NCBI GenBank assembly: GCA_038237665.1
Contig: JBBRYK010000051.1
Span: forward strand, 1-19,406
Length of the DNA: 19,406 bases
Source of the DNA: JBBRYK01 sp038237665
Lineage (GTDB): Bacteria > Actinomycetota > Thermoleophilia > Gaiellales > Gaiellaceae
Direction of reading: 5' to 3'
The notes beneath the pieces are model-generated. The model saw only the letters and a list, made by a program, of their open reading frames with translations, ran no database searches and was not told the DNA's origin. Made by a program: the position numbers and the translations under genes. Below are positions 8,030 through 15,127 of the stretch, one piece after another (position 1 is the first letter of the stretch; each line of letters opens with the position of its first letter).

Positions 8030-9033
8030 TGTCCGCGGCGGTAGCGCAGCCGGTCGACAAGCAGGGCGAAGATGAGCACCGCTCCGGTGATGAAGCCGTT
8101 CCAGTACACGCTGATGTTCAGCCGCGTCAGACCGTTCGACAGGACGCCGAGGAAGAGGACGCCCAGGAACGTTCCGAGCATCGTCCCGCTGCCGCCCATG
8201 AAGCTCGTCCCGCCGATCAGCACTGCCGCGGCGGCGTCGAGCACGATCGTCCTCCCGGCCTGGGGATCCGCCGAGGCGAGGTGGGCGGCCTCGAGCATGC
8301 CGGCCGTTGCCGCGAAGGCCGCCGAGAGCCCGTAGACGGACAGGCGGACGAGCACGACGTCGATCCCTGCCAGGCGGGCCGCCTCCTGGTTTCCACCCGT
8401 CGCGTACACCATCCGCCCGAACCCCGTGTACCTGAGCCCGAGCGCGCTGAGCACGAGCAGCCCGACCGAGATGACGACGAGCCACGGCAGCGAGCCGATT
8501 CCGCCCGAGCCGATCACCTGGAGGTCGTGGGAGGAGAGCAGCGACTGGGTCTGGCCCTGCGTGATGATCAGGGCGATCGCCCCGAAGGCGGCGCCGGCGC
8601 CGAGGGTGACGACCAGGAACGACAGGCCGAGCTTCGCGATCAGGAAGCCGTTCGTGAGCGCGCCGACGACGAACCCGCCGACAACGACGATCGGGATGGT
8701 CAGCGGCACGGGAACGCCGTGCATGGTCAGCTCCCAGGTGACGACGCCGGACAGCCCGAGCATCCCCCCCATCGAAAGGTCGAGGCCCCCGACGATCAGC
8801 ACGAACGTGAGCCCGACGGCGACGACCATCAGGACGGCCTCCTGCGAGAGGATGATGGTGACGTTCTCCCACGTGGCGAAGTTCTTCTGCGTCGCCGACA
8901 GGTACACGACGAGCGCGACGAGCACGACCCCGACGCCGGAGTACTGCGCGGCCACGCGGCGCACAGCGGACGCCGCCCGTCCGAGCCCGCCCGCGCCGGG
9001 GCGCGTGGACGGGACGTTCGGTGTCTGCGTCAC
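8026..9033 (-). CDS. ABC transporter permease, ribose/sugar type (RbsC-like)
   Basis: A 335-residue inner-membrane permease of the BPD_transp_2 family, as in ribose and other monosaccharide importers. Seen: many hydrophobic spans, the LIVGGLDLSMGGMLGLSGVV segment and the later AAVLIGGTSFMGGSGTMLGTFLGVLFLGVLSNGL segment, both diagnostic of RbsC-type permeases. The GTG at 9033 is chosen because it overlaps the ATPase stop as GTGA and leaves a short cytoplasmic leader before the first span; a longer frame to 9132 would be neighbour read-through. It pairs with the ATPase at 9030-10523 and binding protein at 10528-11553. Members of this family also import non-sugars, so the cargo may be the acid substrate of the neighbouring enzymes. 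Confidence 0.92.
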   Translation of the reverse strand: MTQTPNVPSTRPGAGGLGRAASAVRRVAAQYSGVGVVLVALVVYLSATQKNFATWENVTIILSQEAVLMVVAVGLTFVLIVGGLDLSMGGMLGLSGVVTWELTMHGVPVPLTIPIVVVGGFVVGALTNGFLIAKLGLSFLVVTLGAGAAFGAIALIITQGQTQSLLSSHDLQVIGSGGIGSLPWLVVISVGLLVLSALGLRYTGFGRMVYATGGNQEAARLAGIDVVLVRLSVYGLSAAFAATAGMLEAAHLASADPQAGRTIVLDAAAAVLIGGTSFMGGSGTMLGTFLGVLFLGVLSNGLTRLNISVYWNGFITGAVLIFALLVDRLRYRRGQ

Positions 9034-10523
9034 GCCGCGTGCCCCAGCCGCCCGCCGCCCGACGCCAGGAGGACGATCGACTCCTCCGTCGCAGCGTCCG
9101 CACGTAGTTCGCCGACGAGCTCGCCCTCGCACATCACGACGATACGATCGGCGAGACCGAGCAGCTCCGGCAGGTCAGACGAGGCGAGCAGCACCGCCGT
9201 GCCGCTCTGGACGAGCTCGGCGATCAACCGGTAGATCTCCTCGCGCGCGCCGACGTCGACGCCGCGGGTGGGCTCGTCGAGCAGCAGGACGTGCGGGGCG
9301 CGCGACGCACACCGGGCGAAGACGACCTTCTGCTGGTTCCCGCCGGAGAGTGTGGCGACGTCGGCATCCACGCTGGAGCACCGGATCTGGAATCGCTCAA
9401 CCGCCTGCGCGGCGCGCGCGCGCTCGCTCCGCGCGTGACGGAAAGAGAGCGCGCGCCAGCCGGCCATGGCGATGTTCTCGTACACGGAGGCTCCGGCGAC
9501 GAGACCCTGAACGCGACGGTCCTCGGGGACGAGCGCGGCCCCGGCGCCGAGAGTGGCCGAGACCGAGCCGGAGGGCAGGCTCGTCCCGGCGACGCGTACG
9601 TGCCCGCCGTGGCTGCGGCGCACTCCGGCAACGGTCTCCAGCAACTCGCTTCGCCCCGATCCGACGAGGCCGGCGAGACCGGCGATCTCGCCGCGGCGGA
9701 CAGTGAGCGAGACCGGCGTCGGACTGCGATCGGTGATGACGCGGTCGATGTCGAGGGCGACGTCGCCGGGGGGGGCGTCGGCCTTGTGGTAGAAGCCGCC
9801 CAGCTCGCGCCCGACCATCAGCTTCGTCAGACGTGCATCGTCGAGTTCGTCGCGCCCGAGCTTCCCGGCCACCCTTCCGTCCCGCAGCACGACCGCGCGG
9901 TGTGCGAGCCGCCTGATCTCGCGAAGGCGCTGGGTGATGACGATCACGGCCGTTCCCTCGGCACACAGATCCTCGACGAGCCGGAACAGGCGCTCCGGAT
10001 CGGGCAGCCTGGTGGTCGCCTCGTCGAGGATCAGGATCCGAGGCCGCGCGTGGAGAGCCTTCGCAACCTCGACGAGCTCGCGCCGGCCCGGTGCGAGGGT
10101 GTGAAACGGCTGGTGCGGGGAGACCGTGAGGTCGACGCGCGCGAGGTGCGGCTGGGCCGCTCGGGCGAACCCGCGCTGGGTGACGATCGCCGCCGGCCGG
10201 CGCAATCCGGGCAGGACGACGTTCTCGGCGACGGTGAGCTGTGGAACCGCCGTCAACTCCTGCGTGACGATCGCGATCCCTGCGTCCAGCGCATCACGCG
10301 GCCGCGCGAATTCCACCGGGCGGCCGTCGAGCTCGATCGAGCCGGCGTCCGCCCGGAGCGCGCCGGCGAGGACGCGGGCCAGCGTGGATTTGCCCGAGCC
10401 GTTCTCGCCGGCGAGTGCGAGGATTTCGCCCTTGCGGACGTCGAGATCGACGTCCGCAAGGGCCTGGACGGGTCCGAACTGCTTCGCGATCCCCCGCACG
10501 CGGAGGACAGCGTCGCCGTTCAT
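9030..10523 (-). CDS. ABC transporter ATPase with two nucleotide-binding domains (RbsA/MglA-like)
   Basis: A 497-residue double ATPase that powers the adjacent permease. Seen: first domain Walker A GENGSGKST (39-47), Walker B ILILDEAT (163-170); second domain with the degenerate Walker A GLVGSGRSE (285-293) usual for this family, signature LSGGNQQK and Walker B VLLLDEPTRG. Odd: the first signature reads LAPGRRE, and the switch histidine of domain 1 (SHRLxEI in relatives) is glutamine, ITQRLREI, Q198. ATG at 10523 lies 4 bases after the binding-protein stop with no strong ribosome-binding site, so coupled translation is likely. Ends in a GTGA overlap with the permease. Confidence 0.93.
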   Translation of the reverse strand: MNGDAVLRVRGIAKQFGPVQALADVDLDVRKGEILALAGENGSGKSTLARVLAGALRADAGSIELDGRPVEFARPRDALDAGIAIVTQELTAVPQLTVAENVVLPGLRRPAAIVTQRGFARAAQPHLARVDLTVSPHQPFHTLAPGRRELVEVAKALHARPRILILDEATTRLPDPERLFRLVEDLCAEGTAVIVITQRLREIRRLAHRAVVLRDGRVAGKLGRDELDDARLTKLMVGRELGGFYHKADAPPGDVALDIDRVITDRSPTPVSLTVRRGEIAGLAGLVGSGRSELLETVAGVRRSHGGHVRVAGTSLPSGSVSATLGAGAALVPEDRRVQGLVAGASVYENIAMAGWRALSFRHARSERARAAQAVERFQIRCSSVDADVATLSGGNQQKVVFARCASRAPHVLLLDEPTRGVDVGAREEIYRLIAELVQSGTAVLLASSDLPELLGLADRIVVMCEGELVGELRADAATEESIVLLASGGGRLGHAA

Positions 10524-10527
10524 TGCG

Positions 10528-11553
10528 CTACGGGTTCTTGCCGAGCTGGACGAATGTCTTCCCGCCCGCGTGCCGGAGCTTGACCAGGAACGGCAGGCCG
10601 GGAAGCTTCTCCCACGGTATCCACCTGGACGCGTTCGCGCTGTCGACCCGGCTGACCGGGATGTAGATCGTCCCCGGCATCTTCGTGCCGCACACGGCCC
10701 GCTCGGCCGCCCAGGCGAGCGTGTGGGCGATCGCCTCGGGGTGCAGGTTCCAGGTCGCCGCCGCCTTGCCGCCCTGGATCATCTGGATGAACGGCGGGAT
10801 GCCGTTGACGCCGACGATCGCCGGGTTGAACGTCGAGTCGGTCACGCCCGGCGCGCCGAGCGCCAGCGTGTCGTTGAAGATCCAGACGCCCTTCAGGGAC
10901 GAGCCGTACTTGACCTTGTAGCCGCCGAGGATCTTCGCCCCCTCGTCCGGCGAGAACGCGTTGGCGGTGTCCTGGGCGACCAGGTTGAGACCCGCAGCCT
11001 TCGCGCCGGCCAGGAAGCCGTCGTTCCGCGCCGCGATCACGGGGCCGGCGAACGCGGGTGCGAGGATCGCTGCGACCGCTCCCGAGCCGACGGTGCGCTT
11101 GAGATATGCAGCGGCCTGGTAGCCGGCGGTGTACGGGCTGGTGGCGATGTTCGTTGCGTACGGACCGCCGATGAAGACATCCGTGGCGACGAGTTTCACG
11201 CCCTTTTTCCGTGCCGCGTTGAGAGCCGGCTGGATCGCCTGTGGGTTGACGGGTGCGACGATGAGGACGTTGACGCCGGACGAGACCATCGACTGGACGT
11301 CGGCGATCTGCTTGTTCGGATCGAGATTGGCCTGGGTTTTCTGGCTCGTGCCGTGAGCGCCCTTGATGTCCTTGGCGACCATCCCGTAGATCAGGTCGTA
11401 GTTGGGATCGGGGAGTGGGATCGTGAAGCCGAGCTTGATCTTCTTCCCGCACACGGCCTTGGCCGGGTTGTCCCCGGCCGGGGCGGCTGCGGTCGCCGTC
11501 GCCGTCGCGGCGAGGGCAGCAACTGCAACGAGCACGATGAGTCTGCGCGCCAT
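10528..11553 (-). CDS. Periplasmic-type substrate-binding protein (RbsB-like)
   Basis: A 341-residue extracytoplasmic solute-binding protein of the periplasmic_binding_4 (ribose/galactose) family. Seen: a Sec-type signal (MARRL, then a run of Ala/Val/Leu/Thr to about residue 26, no clear lipobox), KLGFTIPLPDPNYDLIYGM as the first strand of the ligand domain, DPNKQIADVQSMVSSGVNVLIVAP and the ARNDGFLAGAK hinge-side helix, all typical. The ATG at 11553 has AGGAGG five bases upstream and places the signal peptide at the N-terminus. It is the first gene of the ABC operon, about 42 bases below the predicted start of operator copy 2. Its ligand is unknown; co-regulation with UbiD enzymes suggests a carboxylate or a glycoside of one. 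Confidence 0.92.
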   Translation of the reverse strand: MARRLIVLVAVAALAATATATAAAPAGDNPAKAVCGKKIKLGFTIPLPDPNYDLIYGMVAKDIKGAHGTSQKTQANLDPNKQIADVQSMVSSGVNVLIVAPVNPQAIQPALNAARKKGVKLVATDVFIGGPYATNIATSPYTAGYQAAAYLKRTVGSGAVAAILAPAFAGPVIAARNDGFLAGAKAAGLNLVAQDTANAFSPDEGAKILGGYKVKYGSSLKGVWIFNDTLALGAPGVTDSTFNPAIVGVNGIPPFIQMIQGGKAAATWNLHPEAIAHTLAWAAERAVCGTKMPGTIYIPVSRVDSANASRWIPWEKLPGLPFLVKLRHAGGKTFVQLGKNP

Positions 11554-11600
11554 GGTCCTCCTCTCGCGTTCCGGCTTCCCGCCGGAGCACATGGTGGGCG

Positions 11601-11657
11601 CGATGATCTGCCCGCACCGCATAGCTGTCAATTTCCGATGTGGGTCGAAGTCATAAC
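11601..11657 (-). promoter_or_regulatory. Shared promoter/operator element, copy 2 (ABC operon)
   Basis: Minus strand: GTTATG (11657-11652), 20 bases, TTGACA (11631-11626), 17 bases, GATCAT (11608-11603) then CG. It starts 6 bases after the LysR-type gene's stop and is followed about 42 bases later by the binding-protein ATG. It shares GCTATG directly after the -35 with copy 1. Spacing between the upstream block and the -35 is identical in all three copies, which argues for function rather than chance. Confidence 0.72.
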
Positions 11658-11663
11658 TCGACA

Positions 11664-12656
11664 TCAAAGGGAGCTGCCGGGCATCTCTGCATCCAGCCGT
11701 ACACAGGCCTCGCGGACAGCATCGATCACGGCGCTGACGGTCGCACTCGAGCTGGTTCGCGCACGAACGGTGATGCTGACGTCGATTGCGACGTCCACAC
11801 CCTCGACGTCGATGGCGACGATCTGGCCGGCGGCGAGCGCCCGCCGGACGAGCAGAGTCGGCAAGAAGCTCAGGGAGTCGGTGCGGAGGATCATGGCGAT
11901 GATGAACGCGGCCGAGTTGCTGGTGACCGCCGGGACGGGCGGCGTCAGGCCGCGGGAGACGAACGCGCGGTCGAGGTGGTCAAGCCAGTACTCCGTGTGC
12001 GGAGGGAGCACCCAGGTCTGCCCTGCGAGCTGGGCGATGTCGGGGCTCGAGGCGGCGAGCGGGTGACCGGCATGGGCGAATACCCGGGCCTGGTCCTCGC
12101 GCACGACCTCGCTGGCGAGATCGGCGCCCATCTCCCTCGTCCACCCGCCGACGACCAGGTCGAGCTCACCACGGCGGAGCGCGGGCGCATGGATCTGCGC
12201 AAGGCCCTCGTAGACGGCGAGTTCGATCCCTGGCCGCTCGCGGCGCAACTCCTTCACGGCGAGCGGGAGTACGGTTCCGGCGATGCTCGGAGTGACACCG
12301 ACACGCACGAGGCCCTTCGCCGCCCCGGCCAGCAGACCGATCTCGCGCTCCGCATACCGTAGCTCCGAGTCGATCGCCCTCGCATGCAGCGAGAGCGTGT
12401 CTCCGTAGACCGTCGGGACGAGGCCTTTCGGCGTTCGGTCGAACAGGCTGACCTTGAGCTCACGCTCCAGGTGGTGGATGGTCTTGCTCAGCGCCGGCTG
12501 GGTCAGGTCGAGCGCTGCGGCGGCACGACCAAGGCTACCGTGGTCGTAGACCGCGAGGAAGTACTGGAGGCGACGGGAGTCGATGCCTTGACAATAGCCA
12601 TTCCGACAGGTTATTCCAGACGCGAAATGGCTTTCGGAAAGTTTGGGCGCTACCAC
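11664..12656 (-). CDS. LysR-type transcriptional regulator
   Basis: A LysR-family regulator: N-terminal winged helix-turn-helix (RRLQYFLAVYDHGSLGRAAA, then LTQPALSKTIHHLERELKVSLFDR) and a C-terminal effector-binding domain. These usually bind a pathway metabolite and activate nearby operons. It sits between the two transcription directions of the catabolic cluster and next to operator copy 2, so it is the natural candidate to read all three copies. The start is uncertain: homology puts the first residue at the Ile codon (ATC, 12584), giving 306 residues, but no ATG, GTG or TTG is in frame there. The nearest in-frame GTG is at 12656 (used here), then 12677; neither has a good ribosome-binding site, and both lie inside the kinase fragment on the other strand. 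An ATG at 12605 is out of frame by one base. The 5' end may be damaged. Confidence 0.85.
   Translation of the reverse strand: MVAPKLSESHFASGITCRNGYCQGIDSRRLQYFLAVYDHGSLGRAAAALDLTQPALSKTIHHLERELKVSLFDRTPKGLVPTVYGDTLSLHARAIDSELRYAEREIGLLAGAAKGLVRVGVTPSIAGTVLPLAVKELRRERPGIELAVYEGLAQIHAPALRRGELDLVVGGWTREMGADLASEVVREDQARVFAHAGHPLAASSPDIAQLAGQTWVLPPHTEYWLDHLDRAFVSRGLTPPVPAVTSNSAAFIIAMILRTDSLSFLPTLLVRRALAAGQIVAIDVEGVDVAIDVSITVRARTSSSATVSAVIDAVREACVRLDAEMPGSSL
12588..12616 (+). promoter_or_regulatory. Possible sigma70-type promoter before the kinase fragment
   Basis: TTGACA at 12588, 17 bases, TTATTC at 12611. It would start transcription nearly at the ATG at 12627. It lacks the GTTATG block found 20 bases upstream of -35 in the three shared elements, so it is not a fourth copy. 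A GGTTAT half-site at 12609-12614 could serve autoregulation of the LysR gene. Weak evidence. Confidence 0.3.
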
Positions 12657-13118
12657 CCTGACGGGATCGACGTCCACCCGTCCCGGTTCGACCTCGTTCA
12701 GTTCGTCGACGAGGAGGTGGAGAGAGCGAACGCGTCGAGGCGGCTCGTCCTTACGAAGGAGGTCTCAGCCCTGGAGATCGAGAGCGATCCCCTGCACATC
12801 CGGTACGTGGTGGTCAATCTCCTCGAGAATGGGCTGAAGTACTCGGAGGGACAGGTCAGGATCTCGGTCGGCGGCGACGGCCCGGAGGCGCGGGTGATCG
12901 TCACCGACAACGGGATCGGTGTGCCGCCGGACGACCTCGAGGCGCTCTTCTCGCCGTTCTTCCGGGCGTCGAACGTCGCAGGGCGCCCGGGCGGCGGGAT
13001 GGGGCTGGCGATCGTCAAGAAGTCAGCGAATCTCCTTGGGGCACGCATCGCCGTCGACTCCGCTGACGGCGAAGGGACGACCTTCACGATCTCGTTCCCG
13101 CGCTCGCTCCCCCGGTAA
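12627..13118 (+). CDS. Truncated sensor histidine kinase: HATPase_c domain only
   Basis: A 163-residue frame consisting of little more than the ATP-binding domain of a sensor histidine kinase. Seen: FDLVQFVDEEVERAN linker, N-box NLLENGLKYS, G1 DNGIGVP, F-box LFSPFFRAS, G2 GGGMGLAIVKKSANLLG, and a GTTFTISFP terminal strand. The sensor part and the phospho-accepting histidine domain are missing; the coding similarity starts abruptly near 12630, just where the oppositely oriented LysR gene begins. The ATG at 12627 has no ribosome-binding site. No response regulator is nearby. Most likely a fragment left by rearrangement; a stand-alone ATPase domain is less likely. It separates the LysR gene from operator copy 3. 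Confidence 0.72.
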   Translation: MAFGKFGRYHPDGIDVHPSRFDLVQFVDEEVERANASRRLVLTKEVSALEIESDPLHIRYVVVNLLENGLKYSEGQVRISVGGDGPEARVIVTDNGIGVPPDDLEALFSPFFRASNVAGRPGGGMGLAIVKKSANLLGARIAVDSADGEGTTFTISFPRSLPR

Positions 13119-13137
13119 CCGGCATGACGGCCGGTTA
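13116..13137. repeat. Inverted repeat TAACCGG / CCGGTTA
   Basis: Perfect 7-base arms at 13116-13122 and 13131-13137 with an 8-base centre. The left arm starts with the kinase stop codon and the right arm runs into the GTTATG block of operator copy 3. No T-run follows, so it is not a convincing terminator; an extended regulator-binding dyad is possible. The arms are not present in copies 1 and 2. Confidence 0.45.
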
Positions 13138-13191
13138 TGGCCTGAGCCGACGTCGGACATTGACAGTCAAGTCGAGCGCGCGTGATCATCG
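13134..13191 (+). promoter_or_regulatory. Shared promoter/operator element, copy 3 (monooxygenase-UbiX operon)
   Basis: Plus strand: GTTATG (13134-13139), 20 bases, TTGACA (13160-13165), 18 bases, GATCAT (13184-13189) then CG. Bases shared by all three copies between GTTATG and TTGAC are C at 2, CC at 8-9, TCG at 14-16 and A at 20 of the 20-base spacer. The predicted start is near 13196, about 60 bases before the ATG at 13257. The opposite orientation to copies 1 and 2 shows these are separate promoters of one regulon. Confidence 0.7.
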
Positions 13192-13256
13192 GTCGAAACG
13201 CACCCCGGCTCGGTTCCCCCCATTTTTTCGACGACGGAGGAAGGCGAGGTCAACTG

Positions 13257-14345
13257 ATGAGGTTCAGCCTGTACTCGGAGCTCCAGCTCCACCCCGGCAA
13301 GACCGCCGAGCAGCTGTACGGCGAGGTGCTCGAGCAGGTGGAGAACGCCGACCGCCTCGGCTACGACGTCTACGCCGTGATCGAGCACTTCTTCTTCCCG
13401 AAGTTCTCGGTCTCGACGAACCCGACCGCGCTGTTCGCGGCTGCGGCTCAGCGCACGCGAAACCTCCGCTTTCGCACGATGCTGCATGCGCTCCCGTACC
13501 ACAACCCCCTCGTGCTCGCGAGCGCGATCAACGCCACGTACATCCTGACCGGCGGACGGTACGAGTGGGGTGTGGGGCGCGGCCACGGATGGATTCCGCT
13601 GCCCGCGGGCGAGCCGCTCGACGAGCACGCGCGGCCGAAGTACGAGGAGGCGGTCGACCTGCTGCTGAAGGCGCTGCGCGAGGAGCGGTTCTCCTTCGAG
13701 GGAACCTATTTCAACATCGCGGACTCGCATGTCGTCCCGTTCGTCGAGACCAAGCACCGTGTGTACCTCGGCGGCACCTCCGACCGGACGTACACGCTCG
13801 CGGCGGAGCACGGATGGGGCGTGGCCGTTCCTCCGCTTCTCCCGTACTCAGCTCTCGAGAAGCAGATGGACCTCTATCGCGAGTCCTGCGCCCAGCACGG
13901 CACCGAGCCCGACATCGTCTGGATCCACGCCTGTCACCTGGACGAGGACCGCGAGACCGCCGTTCGCGAGGCGCGTGACTGGATCACGGGCTTCATCCAT
14001 GGCAACGCATCGCCGTTGACGGAGTGGCCGAAGCCGCCGACCGACGGCCTGAACGCCGCCGGGTACGGCTTCTACGCCGCCGGGATCATGGAGGGGCTCG
14101 CCGAGATCCCCTACGAGAAGCTGATCGAGGACGACTACGTCTGGGTGGGCACGCCGCAGGACGTGATCGAGCGGATCGAGGAGACCCGCCGCGTGTGCGA
14201 GGGAGTCCAGGAGATCGGGATCACGGTAAACGCGGGCGGCGCTCCGCACTGGATGGCGATCAAGAACCAGGAGCTCTTCGCGAGCGCAGTGATGCCCCAC
14301 TTCGCGAGCAGCGGCGACCGACTAGTAGTCGGCGCGGCGATCTGA
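13257..14345 (+). CDS. LLM-class (luciferase-like) flavin-dependent oxidoreductase
   Basis: A 362-residue bacterial-luciferase-like monooxygenase, a TIM-barrel enzyme using reduced FMN and O2. Seen: MRFSLYSELQ opening strand, YAVIEHFFFPKFS (typical EHH-like motif region), LRFRTMLHALPYHNPLVLASAI, GGRYEWGVGRGHG, and YLGGTSDRTYTLAAEHGWG, all conserved landmarks. The ATG at 13257 has GAGG seven bases upstream and starts at the first barrel strand; a frame back to 13182 would add residues with no family match. It is the first gene after operator copy 3 and is followed 4 bases later by ubiX. Such enzymes need a separate flavin reductase, probably the one at 162-764. Likely role: hydroxylation, ring cleavage or Baeyer-Villiger-type oxygen insertion on a pathway compound; substrate unknown. 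Confidence 0.9.
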   Translation: MRFSLYSELQLHPGKTAEQLYGEVLEQVENADRLGYDVYAVIEHFFFPKFSVSTNPTALFAAAAQRTRNLRFRTMLHALPYHNPLVLASAINATYILTGGRYEWGVGRGHGWIPLPAGEPLDEHARPKYEEAVDLLLKALREERFSFEGTYFNIADSHVVPFVETKHRVYLGGTSDRTYTLAAEHGWGVAVPPLLPYSALEKQMDLYRESCAQHGTEPDIVWIHACHLDEDRETAVREARDWITGFIHGNASPLTEWPKPPTDGLNAAGYGFYAAGIMEGLAEIPYEKLIEDDYVWVGTPQDVIERIEETRRVCEGVQEIGITVNAGGAPHWMAIKNQELFASAVMPHFASSGDRLVVGAAI

Positions 14346-14349
14346 AGAC

Positions 14350-14943
14350 ATGGCGACGCCGGCTCGCCTAATCGTCGGAATCACTGGGGCGTCGGGCGCC
14401 GTCTACGGCGTCCGACTGCTCCAGCGCCTGCGCGAGCTGCCGGTCGAAACCCACCTGATCGTCTCGCGTTGGGCGCGTGTGACGATCGAGCACGAGCTGC
14501 AGATGCCGTTCGGCGAGGTGAAGGCACTCGCCGACGTCGTGCACTCCGAGGCGAACCAGGCCGCGGCCATCTCGAGCGGATCGTTCCGGACACGTGGGAT
14601 GATCGTTGCGCCGTGCAGCACGAAGACGCTCGCCGGCATCGCGTCAGGCTTCGCCTACAACCTCGTCTGCCGGGCGGCGGACGTGGTTCTCAAGGAGCGG
14701 CTGCCGCTCATCCTGGCGGTGCGGGAGACGCCCTTGAACGCAGTCCACCTCCGGAACATGCTAACCCTCGCCGAGCTGGGGGCCACCATCTTCCCACCGG
14801 TCCCGGCCTTCTACCACCGGCCGACGGCCCTCGACGATGTCGTCGACTACACCGTGCTGCGGATGCTCGACCAGGTCGACCTCGGCCCAGATTCACCATC
14901 ACGATGGTCGGGCCTCTCATTTCCAACGGGCGGCGACGAATGA
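14350..14943 (+). CDS. ubiX: Flavin prenyltransferase UbiX
   Basis: A 197-residue flavin prenyltransferase that attaches a dimethylallyl unit to FMN, making the prenyl-FMN needed by UbiD-family decarboxylases. Seen: N-terminal LIVGITGASGAVYGVRLL, the SSGSFRTRGMIVAPCSTKT segment, LAGIASG and LVCRAADVVLKERLPLILAVRETP, all hallmark UbiX sequences; length is typical. ATG at 14350 lies 4 bases after the monooxygenase stop, so the two form an operon. The last ~15 residues, after DQVDLG, do not resemble the usual UbiX tail, and an IS remnant begins about 40 bases further on. The gene supplies cofactor to the UbiD at 4990-6612, an excellent functional match. Confidence 0.93.
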   Translation: MATPARLIVGITGASGAVYGVRLLQRLRELPVETHLIVSRWARVTIEHELQMPFGEVKALADVVHSEANQAAAISSGSFRTRGMIVAPCSTKTLAGIASGFAYNLVCRAADVVLKERLPLILAVRETPLNAVHLRNMLTLAELGATIFPPVPAFYHRPTALDDVVDYTVLRMLDQVDLGPDSPSRWSGLSFPTGGDE

Positions 14944-14983
14944 CGGCACGGCCCACGGCGCTCAGACCGGACTGCGACATTAA

Positions 14984-15049
14984 CGTGACCCCCTGAATCT
15001 GGTCCAGCTGCTCGGCGGGCTGATCCACGAATACGAACTCGCCGCGTAG
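14984..15049 (+). mobile_element. 3' remnant of an IS transposase gene
   Basis: A 21-codon frame ending LLGGLIHEYELAA-stop closely matches the end of the transposase at the right edge of the window (RLGGLIHEYGLTA-stop). Over the 36 coding bases before the stop, 30 are identical by hand count. Only the extreme C-terminus survives, in the opposite orientation to the other copy. It shows that a related element was once inserted directly downstream of ubiX. Confidence 0.65.
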
Positions 15050-15127
15050 CAGCATCGACGCAGCGCCCTACTTCTCTTCAGCGACACACCCGCGAGCACT
15101 AGAACGCCCCGGGCGGGAGACTGCCTA

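Noticed and set aside
7867..9234. 455-residue plus-strand frame rich in Arg, Asp and Glu
   Set aside because: Antisense to the permease and SnoaL-like genes; composition is typical of a shadow frame.
10126..12066. 646-residue open frame on the plus strand across the ABC and LysR genes
   Set aside because: It is antisense to three genes with clear family motifs, has Arg/Asp-rich low-information sequence and no recognisable domain; a high-GC shadow frame.
12588..12616. Fourth copy of the shared operator
   Set aside because: TTGACA is present but no GTTATG lies 20 bases upstream and no GATCATCG follows.
13116..13137. Rho-independent terminator after the kinase fragment
   Set aside because: The stem is only 7 base pairs with an 8-base loop and no T-run follows.
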